Origin: Pomphorhynchus laevis
Taxonomy: Eukaryota; Acanthocephala; Palaeacanthocephala; Echinorhynchida; Pomphorhynchidae
Assembly: GCA_012934845.2 (NCBI GenBank)
Contig: WNNJ02001841.1
Coordinates: 49,310 to 113,309, forward strand
Length of the DNA stretch: 64,000 nt
Reading direction: 5' to 3'
Positions 33,108 through 42,908 of the stretch are shown one piece after another. Each line of letters begins with the position of its first letter. Within the stretch, counting starts at the first letter, position 1. The notes under the pieces are model-generated. The model did no database searches, was not told the DNA's origin, and was given only the letters and a program-made list of their open reading frames with translations. A program made the translations under genes and the position numbers.

Positions 33108-34265
33108 TTGGAAAGCAAACATCCAGAAGGAGTTACAGAGGCCCGACGCACTCGCGGTTCCGCAGGGCCCTCTGGGGTAGATGCCTCTACATGGAAACAA
33201 ATGTTAACTTCTTTTGATGGAGATTCAATAGCGTTGGCTGATGCATTGACCGGTTTAACAAGAAGACTTGTATCAGGTATTGTACCAAAAAATTCAACTA
33301 CAGCACTTGTAGCCTCCAGGTTAATCGCAGTTGCAAAGAATAACGGAATCCGACCCATAGGGGTGGGGAGGTGTATCGTCGGATTATTTCAAAGGTGATT
33401 CTCAGAACAATTTCTATGCATATTCAGAGCGTCGCTGGTACTATACAATTGTGTGCAGGACAAAGATGTGGAGCGGAATACATAGTACGTAGTTTACGAT
33501 CGTCTCTAATGGAAAAACGTGATTCTTGCATGCTTCTAATTGACGCAAAAAAATGCTTTCAATTGTGTAAATCGTAAGATGGCACTAGCAAACATGAAAA
33601 ATGTATGTCCGCCTTTGCTTAATTTGTTAACGAACATGTATTCGGAGGATCCTATGATGATAGGAGACGATATAATATTGTCTCGCAAAGGGTTCACACA
33701 GGGTGATCCTCTGTCTATGGTTGCATTCGCGGCTTCTACAATTCCTTTAATATTGCGTTTGAAGGAGGCCTTTCCGTCTGTCCAACAGATGTGGTATGCA
33801 GATGATGTATCTTGCATTGTGGAGGCGGGTGTTCTTTACCAATATTTTGAAATGATAAAGGACATTGGTCCGTATTATGGTTTTTACATCAATACTCAGA
33901 AATGCCAGTTAATCTCTCGCTCTAATAATGATATAGCAAGGTCAATATTTACGGGTAGTGAAATTCTAGTTTCACACCTAGGCGCTGAAGTTCTTGGGTG
34001 TCCAATCGGATATGGCGACTATGAGCGGAAATGGGTGGAACATAAGGTTAATAAGTGGAGTAATATGGTTAGACGCTTATCGGAAATATCTGAAACATGT
34101 GCTCAACAGACGTATCTAGCTTTCATCTTTGCGTTACAACATAAATGGATATATGTTTTTCGTGCGTGCAAATGTGAAAAATCATGGTTACAATTACTAG
34201 AATTGGAAATAAGAAAAAGCTTATTGCCGGGGATACTGGGGATGAGTGAAATTACGGAGTCATAA
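33108..34265 (+). pseudogene. LINE C reverse transcriptase
   Basis: Three overlapping frames (33108-33398, 33371-33577, 33540-34265) hold one RT. SAGPSGVDASTWKQML and GIRPIGVG precede the palm, LLIDAKK/NCVNRKMALANM is motif A, FTQGDPLSMVAFAAS is motif B and QMWYADDVS is motif C with both Asp present. LGAEVLGCPIG is the motif E region. The GPSGxD/IRPIGxGE/TQGDPL combination is typical of restriction-endonuclease LINEs common in invertebrates. At least two frameshifts are present. Confidence 0.82.
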
Positions 34266-34549
34266 GGCAATTAGTTGAACTTCCTACATCTAGCGGAGGC
34301 ATGGGTATTTTAAATCCTTGCGAGCTGGTAATCCACGAATGGAATTGGTCTAAAAATGTGTTTACCTTAATTAAATGGATACGTAGGACAAGAATTACTT
34401 GAGAAACAAACACTGATGAATATCGGAATTCGGGGTGAAAAGAAGATTTTTAACGATTTAAAACACAGTAAGATTATTGCAGAACTGGATAATTACACAA
34501 AAAATGCCTTAATTCATACATCAGAAAAAGACGCATTAACCTGGTTATC

Positions 34550-35252
34550 TTAAAGGATTAGCGAAGATAGGCAGTATTGTCTATATAATTATCAGTTTTA
34601 TGATGAGCTTGCCGCTAGATATGGATGGCAATTAAAAGCCGCTCCGGCAAAATGTGTTTGTAAAGAACTTAATAACGTATCGCATACACTATCTTGCAAA
34701 ACAGGAGGATTTACAATTGTTAGACATAATGTGATGCGCGACATTATTGCAGGTATGTTATCTGCAACATGTACGGCTATTGAAATTGAGCCGGTCCTTC
34801 TTCCTGTTGAGTCTTCTTACAATTTTGATAGAATAACAACGTGTAAGGATATGAATGCACGCCGTGAGGTTGCAGGCAGTGGTTTGTACGGAGATTCGAC
34901 AGAGCGGTATTTTCTAGACATTTGCGTTTATAACGTTCATGCTCCATCGTATGTCAATCGAAGCCCTCATAGTTTGTTTGAGTATCATCACAACAGAAAG
35001 CAGGCCAAATATTTAGAGCGAGTATCTAGGGTCGATCGTGTTTCATTTATTCCGGTTATTTTTTCATCGTCTGGCGGAATCAGTAGAGAGTCACATGCAT
35101 TGCTTAAGAGAATAGCGTCAATACAGGCTTTAAGAGGGGACAATAACTACAGTGATTGTATCGCTACGTTACGTCGAAAGATCGGGTTTGTTCTAATAAA
35201 ATCAAATTCTTGGTGTTTTCGATGCCGTCGTCAGAGGTCTGAAGAAATATAG
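34550..35252 (+). pseudogene. LINE C C-terminal zinc knuckle and restriction-like endonuclease
   Basis: CVCKELNNVSHTLSCKTGG is the CCHC knuckle (C-x-C-x7-H-x4-C, near 34660-34715), in the same frame as the 173-codon open part at 34731-35252. RHNVMRDIIAGML, EIEPVLLPVES, RYFLDICVYNV (Asp of the PD-(D/E)XK core) and FIPVIFSSSGG follow, as in the endonuclease of this LINE type. Confidence 0.78.
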
Positions 35253-35661
35253 TTAGAATGTATTTATAATGAGGTCAAACATTTTTGTCTAGTATTTGAC
35301 TATTTGATTTGTCTTGTGTTCAATGTAATTTTGTGTAATAAATATTTTCTTTCAAAAAAATAAGAAGAAAATTTATAAGTGTTCTAGCTAATTACATTCC
35401 AGATATTCAGATCAGTTCAAGATTTCCAGATCAGATTCAGATCGAGCAGCTCCGCTCAACGAAAATTGTAAATTCACTTAAACATTTAAGTGACAAGGGG
35501 AAATCCAGAACTTAGTGCGATGTTGCAAATACAAAATATTTTAAGAGCTTAAACACACAAATTTAAAGTTGTCCTGATTATACTAAGTTCTTACAAAGCA
35601 ACGCTTTTGGCGCAACGATATCACTTCAATTGTGAGCTAAGTCAATAGTCTACGAAACACA

Positions 35662-36330
35662 ATGAATGAAAACGAATCCGTCGCGTGTGATCGAATTAAT
35701 ACTAAACTATGCTGTTACTGTAATGGATCAAACACTGTCTGTAAAAACTGTGCTTGTACCCGAGCAGGTAGATCGTGCACAAACAGCTTTGTAGGGTCTA
35801 GATGTTCAAATCGATCGGAAAAAATGTCAACATGCATGAACGTCGAGAGTTCGATTGAAGGGCCATCAATAAAACAAGCTGATTTTAATAGTTATAACCA
35901 CCTATCTTCTAATCTCGGTTTTCAGGATACAACAGAATTTGTGACCTTAGATTTGGAATGCACAGAAGACAATTGTTCGTTGAGAACACTAGTTCGTTCG
36001 CCGCGCTCTATATCACGGAACTTTTTCTTGCAAGATTTTCTCTGCGGTGCTTGTTCAGCGAAGCGCCACAATTTATACGAAAACACTCTTCGTTCCACAG
36101 AGGACTCAATTAACGCACTGAAAACGGAAATCAATGAACTTATGGAAATCGTTGATAAGTTACCTAATCTGACTTCGGATGATAGGAATAGCAAAGGTGG
36201 CGAAACATTCTCTCGAACATTTGCGGGTGTTGTTCGACAACAGGTCGCCCGAACTGTTATGGCTACTTGTGACGTATCGCGTAAGTTTCCAGCATCAGCT
36301 TTAGATATAATGCAGGCTTGTCACGAGTAG
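35662..36330 (+). CDS. LINE D ORF1 protein, Cys-rich
   Basis: 222 codons. Residues 14-52 form a CXC-like cluster (CCYCNGSNTVCKNCACTRAG, then RSCTNS and RCSN) like that of LINE C. Residues about 99-135 carry a C-x4-C ... C-x2-C motif (ECTEDNC, FLCGAC) shared with the ORF1s of LINEs E and H. A coiled-coil-like stretch (TEDSINALKTEINELMEIVDK) follows. ORF1 continues in another frame toward 36600. It likely binds RNA in the retrotransposition particle. Confidence 0.65.
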   Translation: MNENESVACDRINTKLCCYCNGSNTVCKNCACTRAGRSCTNSFVGSRCSNRSEKMSTCMNVESSIEGPSIKQADFNSYNHLSSNLGFQDTTEFVTLDLECTEDNCSLRTLVRSPRSISRNFFLQDFLCGACSAKRHNLYENTLRSTEDSINALKTEINELMEIVDKLPNLTSDDRNSKGGETFSRTFAGVVRQQVARTVMATCDVSRKFPASALDIMQACHE

Positions 36331-36824
36331 GCAAAAAGATCTAGGCAACATTATAATAAGAGGGTTACCTGTTAGTGAAACAGATCACAACATTGTGAAA
36401 GACATCCTTGCTGTGACTGGTCATTTAATTCCTCCTAATAAGAAAATACGAGTAAATCACCTTCCAAGTAAACGAAAGGATATTCCATCATGGGCGGTTG
36501 TTTCGCTTGATGAGTTTTCGGTTAGTAAGATACTTTCGCAGTCTTTCCGATTAAAGTATGATGAACGTTTTAAGATTTTTTTATGTATCCATTCCATAGA
36601 TACATAATCCGTGAATCAAAGGTTGTGAGACTTGAACATAGGGAACGACTCTTGTCAAACAGAACGATGAGTTTAACCAAGTATTTACCCAGAGCCAATA
36701 TCTCTCCAAAACAATCCCAGAGCAAACCATATGACTACCAATTGGTGAGAGTACCCAGGTTTCAGACACAGATAGCGCATACTCTTATTCGCTTCTTCTA
36801 TATAATGTAGAAGGATTTAAATGT

Positions 36825-37808
36825 TTGATGTCCGAAGAATTTAATAGTTGGGTTCGGCTGTTCGATATTGTAATACTAACTAAAACGTTCTCCACAACAT
36901 TCATTTCTCTGCCTGGTTTTTATTCCTTCAATATTCCTGCTGTAATGACAAAACGTGGTCGCCCTAGTGGGGGGGGGCTTTTAGTTGCAATAAAACCCAT
37001 AATATCACAATGGTATTGTAGTCATTCTGATAACGCGATACTTGTAGATTCTGCCACCTTATCAATAATCGGATGTTATTTCAACCCTAGCCATTCAGCA
37101 TCGGACATTATTGACGAATTGTCTTCTTTTTTAAGCGATTTGGTTTGCTCTAAAACTGTTGTAATTGCAGGTGATTTTAATGCACGTTATGAACTGCATA
37201 TCCCCGAGAAACTTCGTCTACTATGTATATTTTTTGAGTCTATGAACATTAAACTGCACGTATTATCAGAAAAATGGTCATTTGAGGCTCCAAACGGAAA
37301 ATATTGTGTTGATATAGTTTTCACCAATGCCTCAGTAATACGCATGAAATTAGAATTATCTTACTCATGGACTCTTACACGTAAGCATAAACCCGTAAAG
37401 CTCCGTTTCTTAAATTCATATAAACATCCAGAACAACCGAAAACTACTAAGCACAGCAGGGTATTACAGATTCAAAAGATGAATGTTTCTCAGATTGAAG
37501 CGGCTTTTCAATTTCTCAAAGAACGGAAATATGATGATAGTCTTAATTGTATCTCGAAGTCGATTCTAAGCGCATGTTCACATAAGAAGGTACAAAACAT
37601 AATGCCTCATCTTAAGAAAATTATGCATATCCCTACTTGGCTTCGTAGACTTCAATATCGTCTTGTATCTAAAAGCAGAAGGCGTCGTTATGAATTGCAC
37701 GTATCCGATAGTTATACTCAATTGAGACGCTTGTATAACACACACATGCGCGAGTATAAAAAAGCAACATTAATTGCTATGGAAACTGATCGTTTAGATA
37801 GTGCGTAA
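36825..37808 (+). CDS. LINE D AP-type endonuclease and linker
   Basis: 327 codons. FDIVILTKTF is the early endonuclease strand, GGGLLVAIKP the GGG(L/V) loop, VVIAGDFNARYE the GDFN catalytic motif. The usual SDH motif near the end of the domain is not recognisable (SYSWTLTRKHKP instead), so the domain may be dead. The C-terminal 130 residues are the basic linker before the RT. Confidence 0.75.
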   Translation: MMSEEFNSWVRLFDIVILTKTFSTTFISLPGFYSFNIPAVMTKRGRPSGGGLLVAIKPIISQWYCSHSDNAILVDSATLSIIGCYFNPSHSASDIIDELSSFLSDLVCSKTVVIAGDFNARYELHIPEKLRLLCIFFESMNIKLHVLSEKWSFEAPNGKYCVDIVFTNASVIRMKLELSYSWTLTRKHKPVKLRFLNSYKHPEQPKTTKHSRVLQIQKMNVSQIEAAFQFLKERKYDDSLNCISKSILSACSHKKVQNIMPHLKKIMHIPTWLRRLQYRLVSKSRRRRYELHVSDSYTQLRRLYNTHMREYKKATLIAMETDRLDSA

Positions 37809-37870
37809 CTGTACCCATGGAAAATAAAACCAAAACGTAAAGATGACGGATCTAGAGTTCCTTTAGATCA

Positions 37871-39070
37871 ATGGCTCTTCATTTTAAAAAAGTATTACAT
37901 GATGATTACATCGTCGTCCTTAATAACATTCGAAGTTCGACTAGAAATATCCCGATTACGTTATTAGACTCAGATCCAATTAACTCTTTGATTACTAGCG
38001 AGGAATTTGAATCAGCACTGTTACGCATGGCAAACAAAAAAGCCGCTGGTCCCGATGACGTATGTGTAGAACATCTGAAATCGTCTCTCCCACTTCTTAG
38101 CAATTATTGGTTACATATGTTTAACTCGTTTCTATGTGGAGATCCGCTACCTCAGGAATGGAGAGAGGGAATGGTGAAAGTTCTTTATAAAGGTAAGGGT
38201 AATAGATATCTCCCTGATTCCTATCGTGGTTTATCGCTCCTAAATCATTCATACAAACTCTTGACGCAGATCGTTTATATACGACTAATTAGATATCGGC
38301 AGCATTTACTTCCATTTGAACAATATGGATTTCGACAAGGCAGAAGTACGAGTGATGCTCTGAGAGTTTTACGAGCACTTGTAATAGAAAAGTTCGAAGC
38401 GCATAAATCACTCTACGCGATTTTGGTGGACTTTGAGAAGGATTTTGATTCCATAGATCGAAACTTATTATTGAGAAAGGTTGAACATGGCGCTAAAATA
38501 TTAGGCCGCTTTCTTCAACTTATAAGAAGCATCATTCAACCAAGTTCACTTAGAATATTTGACGGGATTCAGTTTTCACAATCCTTTTGCGTAAACCGTG
38601 GTGTCTTGCAAGGAGATCCTCTTAGCCCCCTACTTTTTGCTTTCTTCGTTATGGACCTCCTAAATTGTCTATGCCGAAATTCGAATAGGGTATGGTCAGT
38701 GATGTATGCAGATGATCTTGCCATAGTGTCGGATACTATATCCTCTTCTCAAAGAGCCTTAGATGCGTTGTATCATTATTGTACATCTAACAAAATGAAG
38801 GTTAACATCGAAAAGACCAAAGTCGTCAAGTTTCGTAAGAGTGGTCCACGGTGCAAGCATGATCAGCTTACATTTCATAACGAGTCGCTGAAATTTTCGC
38901 GTTCGTATACTCATCTAGGAATGTACCTCACTTCGCGTTGGAGTTTTGTTAATCACTTGGAACGCAAGGCGACAAAAATAATTACGGCAACGAGTTTGAT
39001 CCATAATCTGGGGTGTCTCTCTCGAGGGTGCATTGAGGTATTTCAGAGTCATGTTGTTGCCCATGATTAG
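37871..39070 (+). CDS. LINE D reverse transcriptase
   Basis: 399 codons. NKKAAGPDDVCVEHLKSSLP is the pre-RT motif, YRGLSLLNHSYKLL motif 1, YGFRQGRSTSDALRVL motif 2a, AILVDFEKDFDSID motif A, NRGVLQGDPLSPLLFA motif B, VMYADDLAIV motif C, VNIEKTKVVKF motif D and SYTHLGMYLTS motif E. Both catalytic Asp of YADD and the motif A Asp are present. The open frame is the longest RT in the window. Confidence 0.9.
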   Translation: MALHFKKVLHDDYIVVLNNIRSSTRNIPITLLDSDPINSLITSEEFESALLRMANKKAAGPDDVCVEHLKSSLPLLSNYWLHMFNSFLCGDPLPQEWREGMVKVLYKGKGNRYLPDSYRGLSLLNHSYKLLTQIVYIRLIRYRQHLLPFEQYGFRQGRSTSDALRVLRALVIEKFEAHKSLYAILVDFEKDFDSIDRNLLLRKVEHGAKILGRFLQLIRSIIQPSSLRIFDGIQFSQSFCVNRGVLQGDPLSPLLFAFFVMDLLNCLCRNSNRVWSVMYADDLAIVSDTISSSQRALDALYHYCTSNKMKVNIEKTKVVKFRKSGPRCKHDQLTFHNESLKFSRSYTHLGMYLTSRWSFVNHLERKATKIITATSLIHNLGCLSRGCIEVFQSHVVAHD

Positions 39071-39098
39071 TTATGGTCTTTCCGTTGTATGAAATGAT

Positions 39099-39569
39099 TT
39101 GACTTCCGGTAATTTCATGCAGCTCTACAGATGTCAGGCAAGATTCTTAAAGCGCATAGTGGGAGTTTCACCAAAGACATCATCCACACTAGTTTCTACC
39201 TTGGCAGCTGTCCCTTCTTTATTCGTATATCTGCGCAGTCTTCTTAATATGGTCGAAACTGTTAATTATACTGCAAATCTAGAATTATTTAACAAGAAAG
39301 TATCGGGAATTGATCCGGGACACTTTTTAAGGCCAGTTGCCTGTCAACAGCATTGGAAAATTTCACACAATCGTAAGCGGCCATTGGTTTGGCGTTTCTC
39401 TACTCATGGGTATCACGATAAGATTTGTCGTATACGCATTCCTTTACATTCGCGATCGTCGTGTTGTTCGTGTAAATTTTGTTTGTGCGCTTGCTGCTCC
39501 ATGCTTTATATTTTCGAATGTCCATATTTGCAGCATTTGAGTTTGCAAGATATCGATCGTATGAAGTAA
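39099..39569 (+). pseudogene. LINE D C-terminal region
   Basis: In-sense continuation of the RT after a frame break: LYRCQARFLKRIVGVSPKTS is the thumb-like segment, and CSCKFCLCACC ... FECPYLQ near the end is a Cys-rich tail of the kind found at the end of such LINEs. The element's 3' untranslated region follows. Confidence 0.7.
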
Positions 39570-40001
39570 AGTGCACGATATATCTGAGAACTTTTAAGAG
39601 GAACAGTGCAGAAGCATGAGGAGCATAGTATATGACGAAGAGAAGATGCAATATATTGGTACAACGTCTAACATCAGCATCCGTTAAAATTGAATGTATT
39701 TGATTTATTGTAGCTATATTTTTTATATTTTGTCGAAGCCGAGAGGCGCGATGGCAATAAATTTTCTCTTCATTATTATGTAGACAACGTTACGAGCATA
39801 GCTCAGAGTTGCTGACAAATAGATAGTCAAAATAGAAGAAAAAGAGAAAAACAAAAACAAATCAGTCAACAATTTAAAATAATCTGTCGTTTAAAGAGCT
39901 CACGAGTTGCCGCATTTACAATATCATCGCTTAAACGATTCCATGAATTTATTATTCGTTGTCCAAATTGAATCGTCCAAGAATGTACTATTTGTTGGCG
40001 A

Positions 40002-41250
40002 CTAAGATAAAAAGAGTAATCTCGCAAGGCTCGAGTTGATCGAATGTTGAAGAGCCCACGCAACACATGGTGTTGATTGTGAAATACCTCCCATACAAGA
40101 CAGATCCCGCGAGTCACGAATATCACATAATGACTGCATATTTAAAGACCGAAGACGGTCCTCGTAAGGAAGTTTTCTCAAATGTACTAATTTTGTTGCC
40201 CTACGTAGAACTTTCTCAAGTCGAGTAATCTCATCTCTGGTTCGAGGGTATGAACATTGAGAAGCATATAACAAATGGCTTAGTGCAAAAGCGTTTGCAA
40301 GAACTCTAAAAGAACGTGGACTCACATAGCTGAATGATCGGCGAAGAAAACCAACCACACACATGGCCTTCGAACAAATGTACTCAGTATTTTGGCGAGT
40401 GGAGAAATCATCCGTTATCCATACGCCAAGATCTTTATAGCTCGAAACCAATTTAATCACTCGATCCCCGAGATGATATATCGGCACTGGAACAATATTA
40501 CGTGATCGAATGTGCATGCAAGTGCACTTCGAGGCATTAACAGACAGACCATTAGAACGTGCCCACTTAAGAACCGTGTCAATATCTGATTGAAGAATGT
40601 TACGATCATAATCCGACTTGATGGCTCTCCAAATTTTTAAATCGTCTGCAAATAATAATGAATGCGAACTTATTACAATGGGGAGATCGTTGATGAAAAT
40701 ACAAAACAGCAGTGGACCCAATACAGGCTGTTGCGGGATACGGGCATTAACTGGATAATGCTCGGAAAGGGTACCGTGAATGGCGACCTGGTATGTGCGA
40801 CTTGAAAGAAAGTTGCATATCCAACGAATAATAATTGGATTGGTGTTTATTGCGCTCATCTTCATAATCAACTTATCATGGGGTACAAGATCAAATGCTT
40901 TGGAGAAGTCAAAAAATATGACATTTACAGCATACCCCTCATCCACTATGGAACCCCAACTTTCCTGTGCCAATAAAAGGTTGGTTACTGTGGAACAGTT
41001 TTTACGGAATCCGTGCTGATTAGTAGAAATTAACCTGTATGATTCTAGGTAGTTACTGATTATCCGATAAAGTAATCTCTCTAATACACGACACGATACA
41101 GAGGTTAAACTAACCGATCGGTAGTTATCTACACATGATCGATCACCTTTATTATAAAGCGGCTTAATGATAGAGCGTTTCCATGCATTCGGAACTATAC
41201 CGTAATATAATGATGCTATAAATATCTTATATAAAGGCGCAGCAATGACA
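40002..41250 (-). pseudogene. LINE E reverse transcriptase
   Basis: The long frame 40973-40002 (323 codons) starts within motif A: NVIFFDFSKAFDLVPHDKL. Motif B is altered (RIPQQPVLGPLLFCIFIND in place of PQGSVLGPLLF). SLLFADDLKIWRAIKS is motif C with both Asp, LSVNASKCTCMHI motif D, YKDLGVWITDDF motif E. Upstream, 41250-40974 reads SIIKPLYNKGD and YRSVSLTSVSCRVLER in another frame (RT motifs 1 and 2). Confidence 0.85.
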
Positions 41251-41658
41251 TCATGAAGATTCTTCAGATATATTGAGGGAAGTAAATCTGGGTAAATCGA
41301 GCCCGACGGTTTCAGTCGTATTAACTCTCATAACATCTTGAACTGTGAACAAGTGAAGAATATCAAAAATTGACGAATTAATACGAGTAATGTCTATACG
41401 AAGAGAAGTAGTAGCTGATACGAGAAATTTACGACCAAATGCAGTAGCAATATCGAAATGATCTACTAGAATGCGTCCATTGTTTCCAATGATAGAGCTA
41501 GAAGGTCGAACATTACTTTTAAAATTTGCATATTTAAATAATATGTTAGGATTGTTGGCTGACTTCCTTACCAGTACTTGTTCATATTGCCGCTTTTTAA
41601 GTCTCTTGAGATATGTGAAATGATTCCGACACTTTTTAAATGATGGATAAGTCGTCAT
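41251..41658 (-). pseudogene. LINE E pre-RT linker
   Basis: 135 codons. FKKCRNHFTYLKRLKKRQYE and NPNILFKYANFKSN match the basic linker that lies between endonuclease and RT in this group (compare RNEYNRLKSQKRYVYENDI and KRFWSYVSRLK of LINE H). It starts where ORF1 ends, marking the deletion joint. Confidence 0.65.
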
Positions 41659-42556
41659 CTAATCTATGTTGTATGTTGACCGACATAGATTCAGGTATAT
41701 TAGTGAAAACGATAGCGCGAGAAGGATCATGATATTTGCGTACGCATGAAAAGTGCTGCTCAGAGGAAATCACTGATTTTCTATCAAGATTATGTGGAGA
41801 TCTATCAATGACTCCAGTTATTTGGCATGTATCAGGTATAACATTTGCCAATGACTCGAATTGATTTGAATCTTTGTGATTAAGAGATACTTCATCTAAC
41901 TGGCCCAGTATGTTAACGTATGTAGAGCGCTTAGGTGAATAAGCATTGATTGGGTCAGTAAATACATCTGGATTAGTAAGAGGTGCTGAGAAGCTTGAAT
42001 TGATATCGGATTTACTGTACGATCGTTGTAGATTTCCACTATCCAAATTTCCGTTATTGATAAGATTGTCATTGTCTAAACTGTTATTTTCGATAATCGG
42101 TGATGATTTATCGATTAATGAATTGGATGTTCGATTTGATGAGTCATTTTGGATTCGAAGGAAGTTTGTGACAACATGTTGCTCTTGCAATGTTTGGGAA
42201 TTGTCTGTAAATCGACCGCTTTCTTCATTTGATGATAATAATTGTTCTTTTCGATGTTTCCCACAGTTTCGTTCGAATTGTATTTCATTAACATCTTTGT
42301 CACAAACGATACTATTTGAATTGTCATGGCTGATAGACGATTGATCATTCTTTGAAACTATCAATTCTTTACGAAGAGATGCTGAACAGAATCCGCATAG
42401 AAAATCTCTATCTAGAAAATTTGAAGCAAGACGAAGAGGTAGCCAAACAGTAGTCCACACAGGGCAATCTGTCATGGAACACTCTACATAATGCTTGGAT
42501 CCATTTTCATTCACAGTCGATTTTGTCGTTTTCCTTCGTTTATCCATATTGATCAT
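41636..42556 (-). CDS. LINE E ORF1 protein
   Basis: 306 codons. Near residues 24-60 VECSMTDCPVWTTV and FLDRDFLCGFCSASLRK form the same C-x4-C ... C-x2-C motif as ORF1 of LINEs D and H. The middle is Asn/Ser-rich and low-complexity. The end (CVRKYHDPSRAIVFTNIPES, QHRLDDDLSII) is the conserved C-terminal part. An RNA-binding role is inferred from position. Confidence 0.7.
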   Translation of the reverse strand: MINMDKRRKTTKSTVNENGSKHYVECSMTDCPVWTTVWLPLRLASNFLDRDFLCGFCSASLRKELIVSKNDQSSISHDNSNSIVCDKDVNEIQFERNCGKHRKEQLLSSNEESGRFTDNSQTLQEQHVVTNFLRIQNDSSNRTSNSLIDKSSPIIENNSLDNDNLINNGNLDSGNLQRSYSKSDINSSFSAPLTNPDVFTDPINAYSPKRSTYVNILGQLDEVSLNHKDSNQFESLANVIPDTCQITGVIDRSPHNLDRKSVISSEQHFSCVRKYHDPSRAIVFTNIPESMSVNIQHRLDDDLSII

Positions 42557-42898
42557 AATTAGTTTCAGTTATTGAATTGTAAGTAGTTCAAAATTTGTAT
42601 GTTTATTCTGGTACGTTTCTTAAGATATCACGGCAATGTTTAAATAACTTTATTTATGTCGTGTATGTTTATTAGTTATCAAACTTGTTTATTAAACAGT
42701 GTTTATTGATCCTGCTCAGAAATTACAAAATTAAATAAATCAGTTATTTTCGAAAGGTTAATTTTTAAATCACATGCAGACGTTGTGTATTTATATTGAA
42801 TTTCCATACATTTCCATTATGTAATGTATTAATTCGTTAGATGTTCATCTAACGAATTTGAGTTGTAATTATATACAACTATAATATGTATATAATAT

Positions 42899-42908
42899 AT
42901 ATAGATAT
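42899..42908. repeat. Target site duplication, left copy
   Basis: ATATAGATAT, identical to 46365-46374. It brackets the whole inverted array. Up to two more bases could belong, because the flanks are AT-rich. Confidence 0.65.

Larger units (their letters stand above)
32276..35345 (+). mobile_element. LINE C: non-LTR element with C-terminal restriction-like endonuclease
   Basis: Cys-rich N terminus, RT and a C-terminal CCHC plus restriction-like endonuclease follow each other on the plus strand. This is the layout of R2/NeSL/Hero-type LINEs. The frame is interrupted in several places (around 32789-33108, 33398-33545, 34262-34730), so the copy is inactive. The 3' end is near AATAAATATTTTCTTTC (35338-35354). 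A sister fragment lies at 47880-48745 on the minus strand. Confidence 0.82.
35400..39790 (+). mobile_element. LINE D: endonuclease-type LINE, nearly full length
   Basis: ORF1, AP-type endonuclease, RT and C-terminal region are all present in order on the plus strand. The 3' region ends near GAGGCGCGATGGCAATAAA (39745-39763). A few frame breaks separate the reading frames. Jockey/R1-group by domain order; exact clade not assigned. Confidence 0.82.
39850..42600 (-). mobile_element. LINE E: endonuclease-type LINE lacking the endonuclease
   Basis: Minus-strand copy with ORF1 (42556-41636) directly followed by the pre-RT linker (41658-41251) and the RT (about 41250-39870). The expected endonuclease domain of about 0.7-1 kb is missing between them, so this is an internally deleted copy. 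It lies tail to tail with LINE D. Confidence 0.78.
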
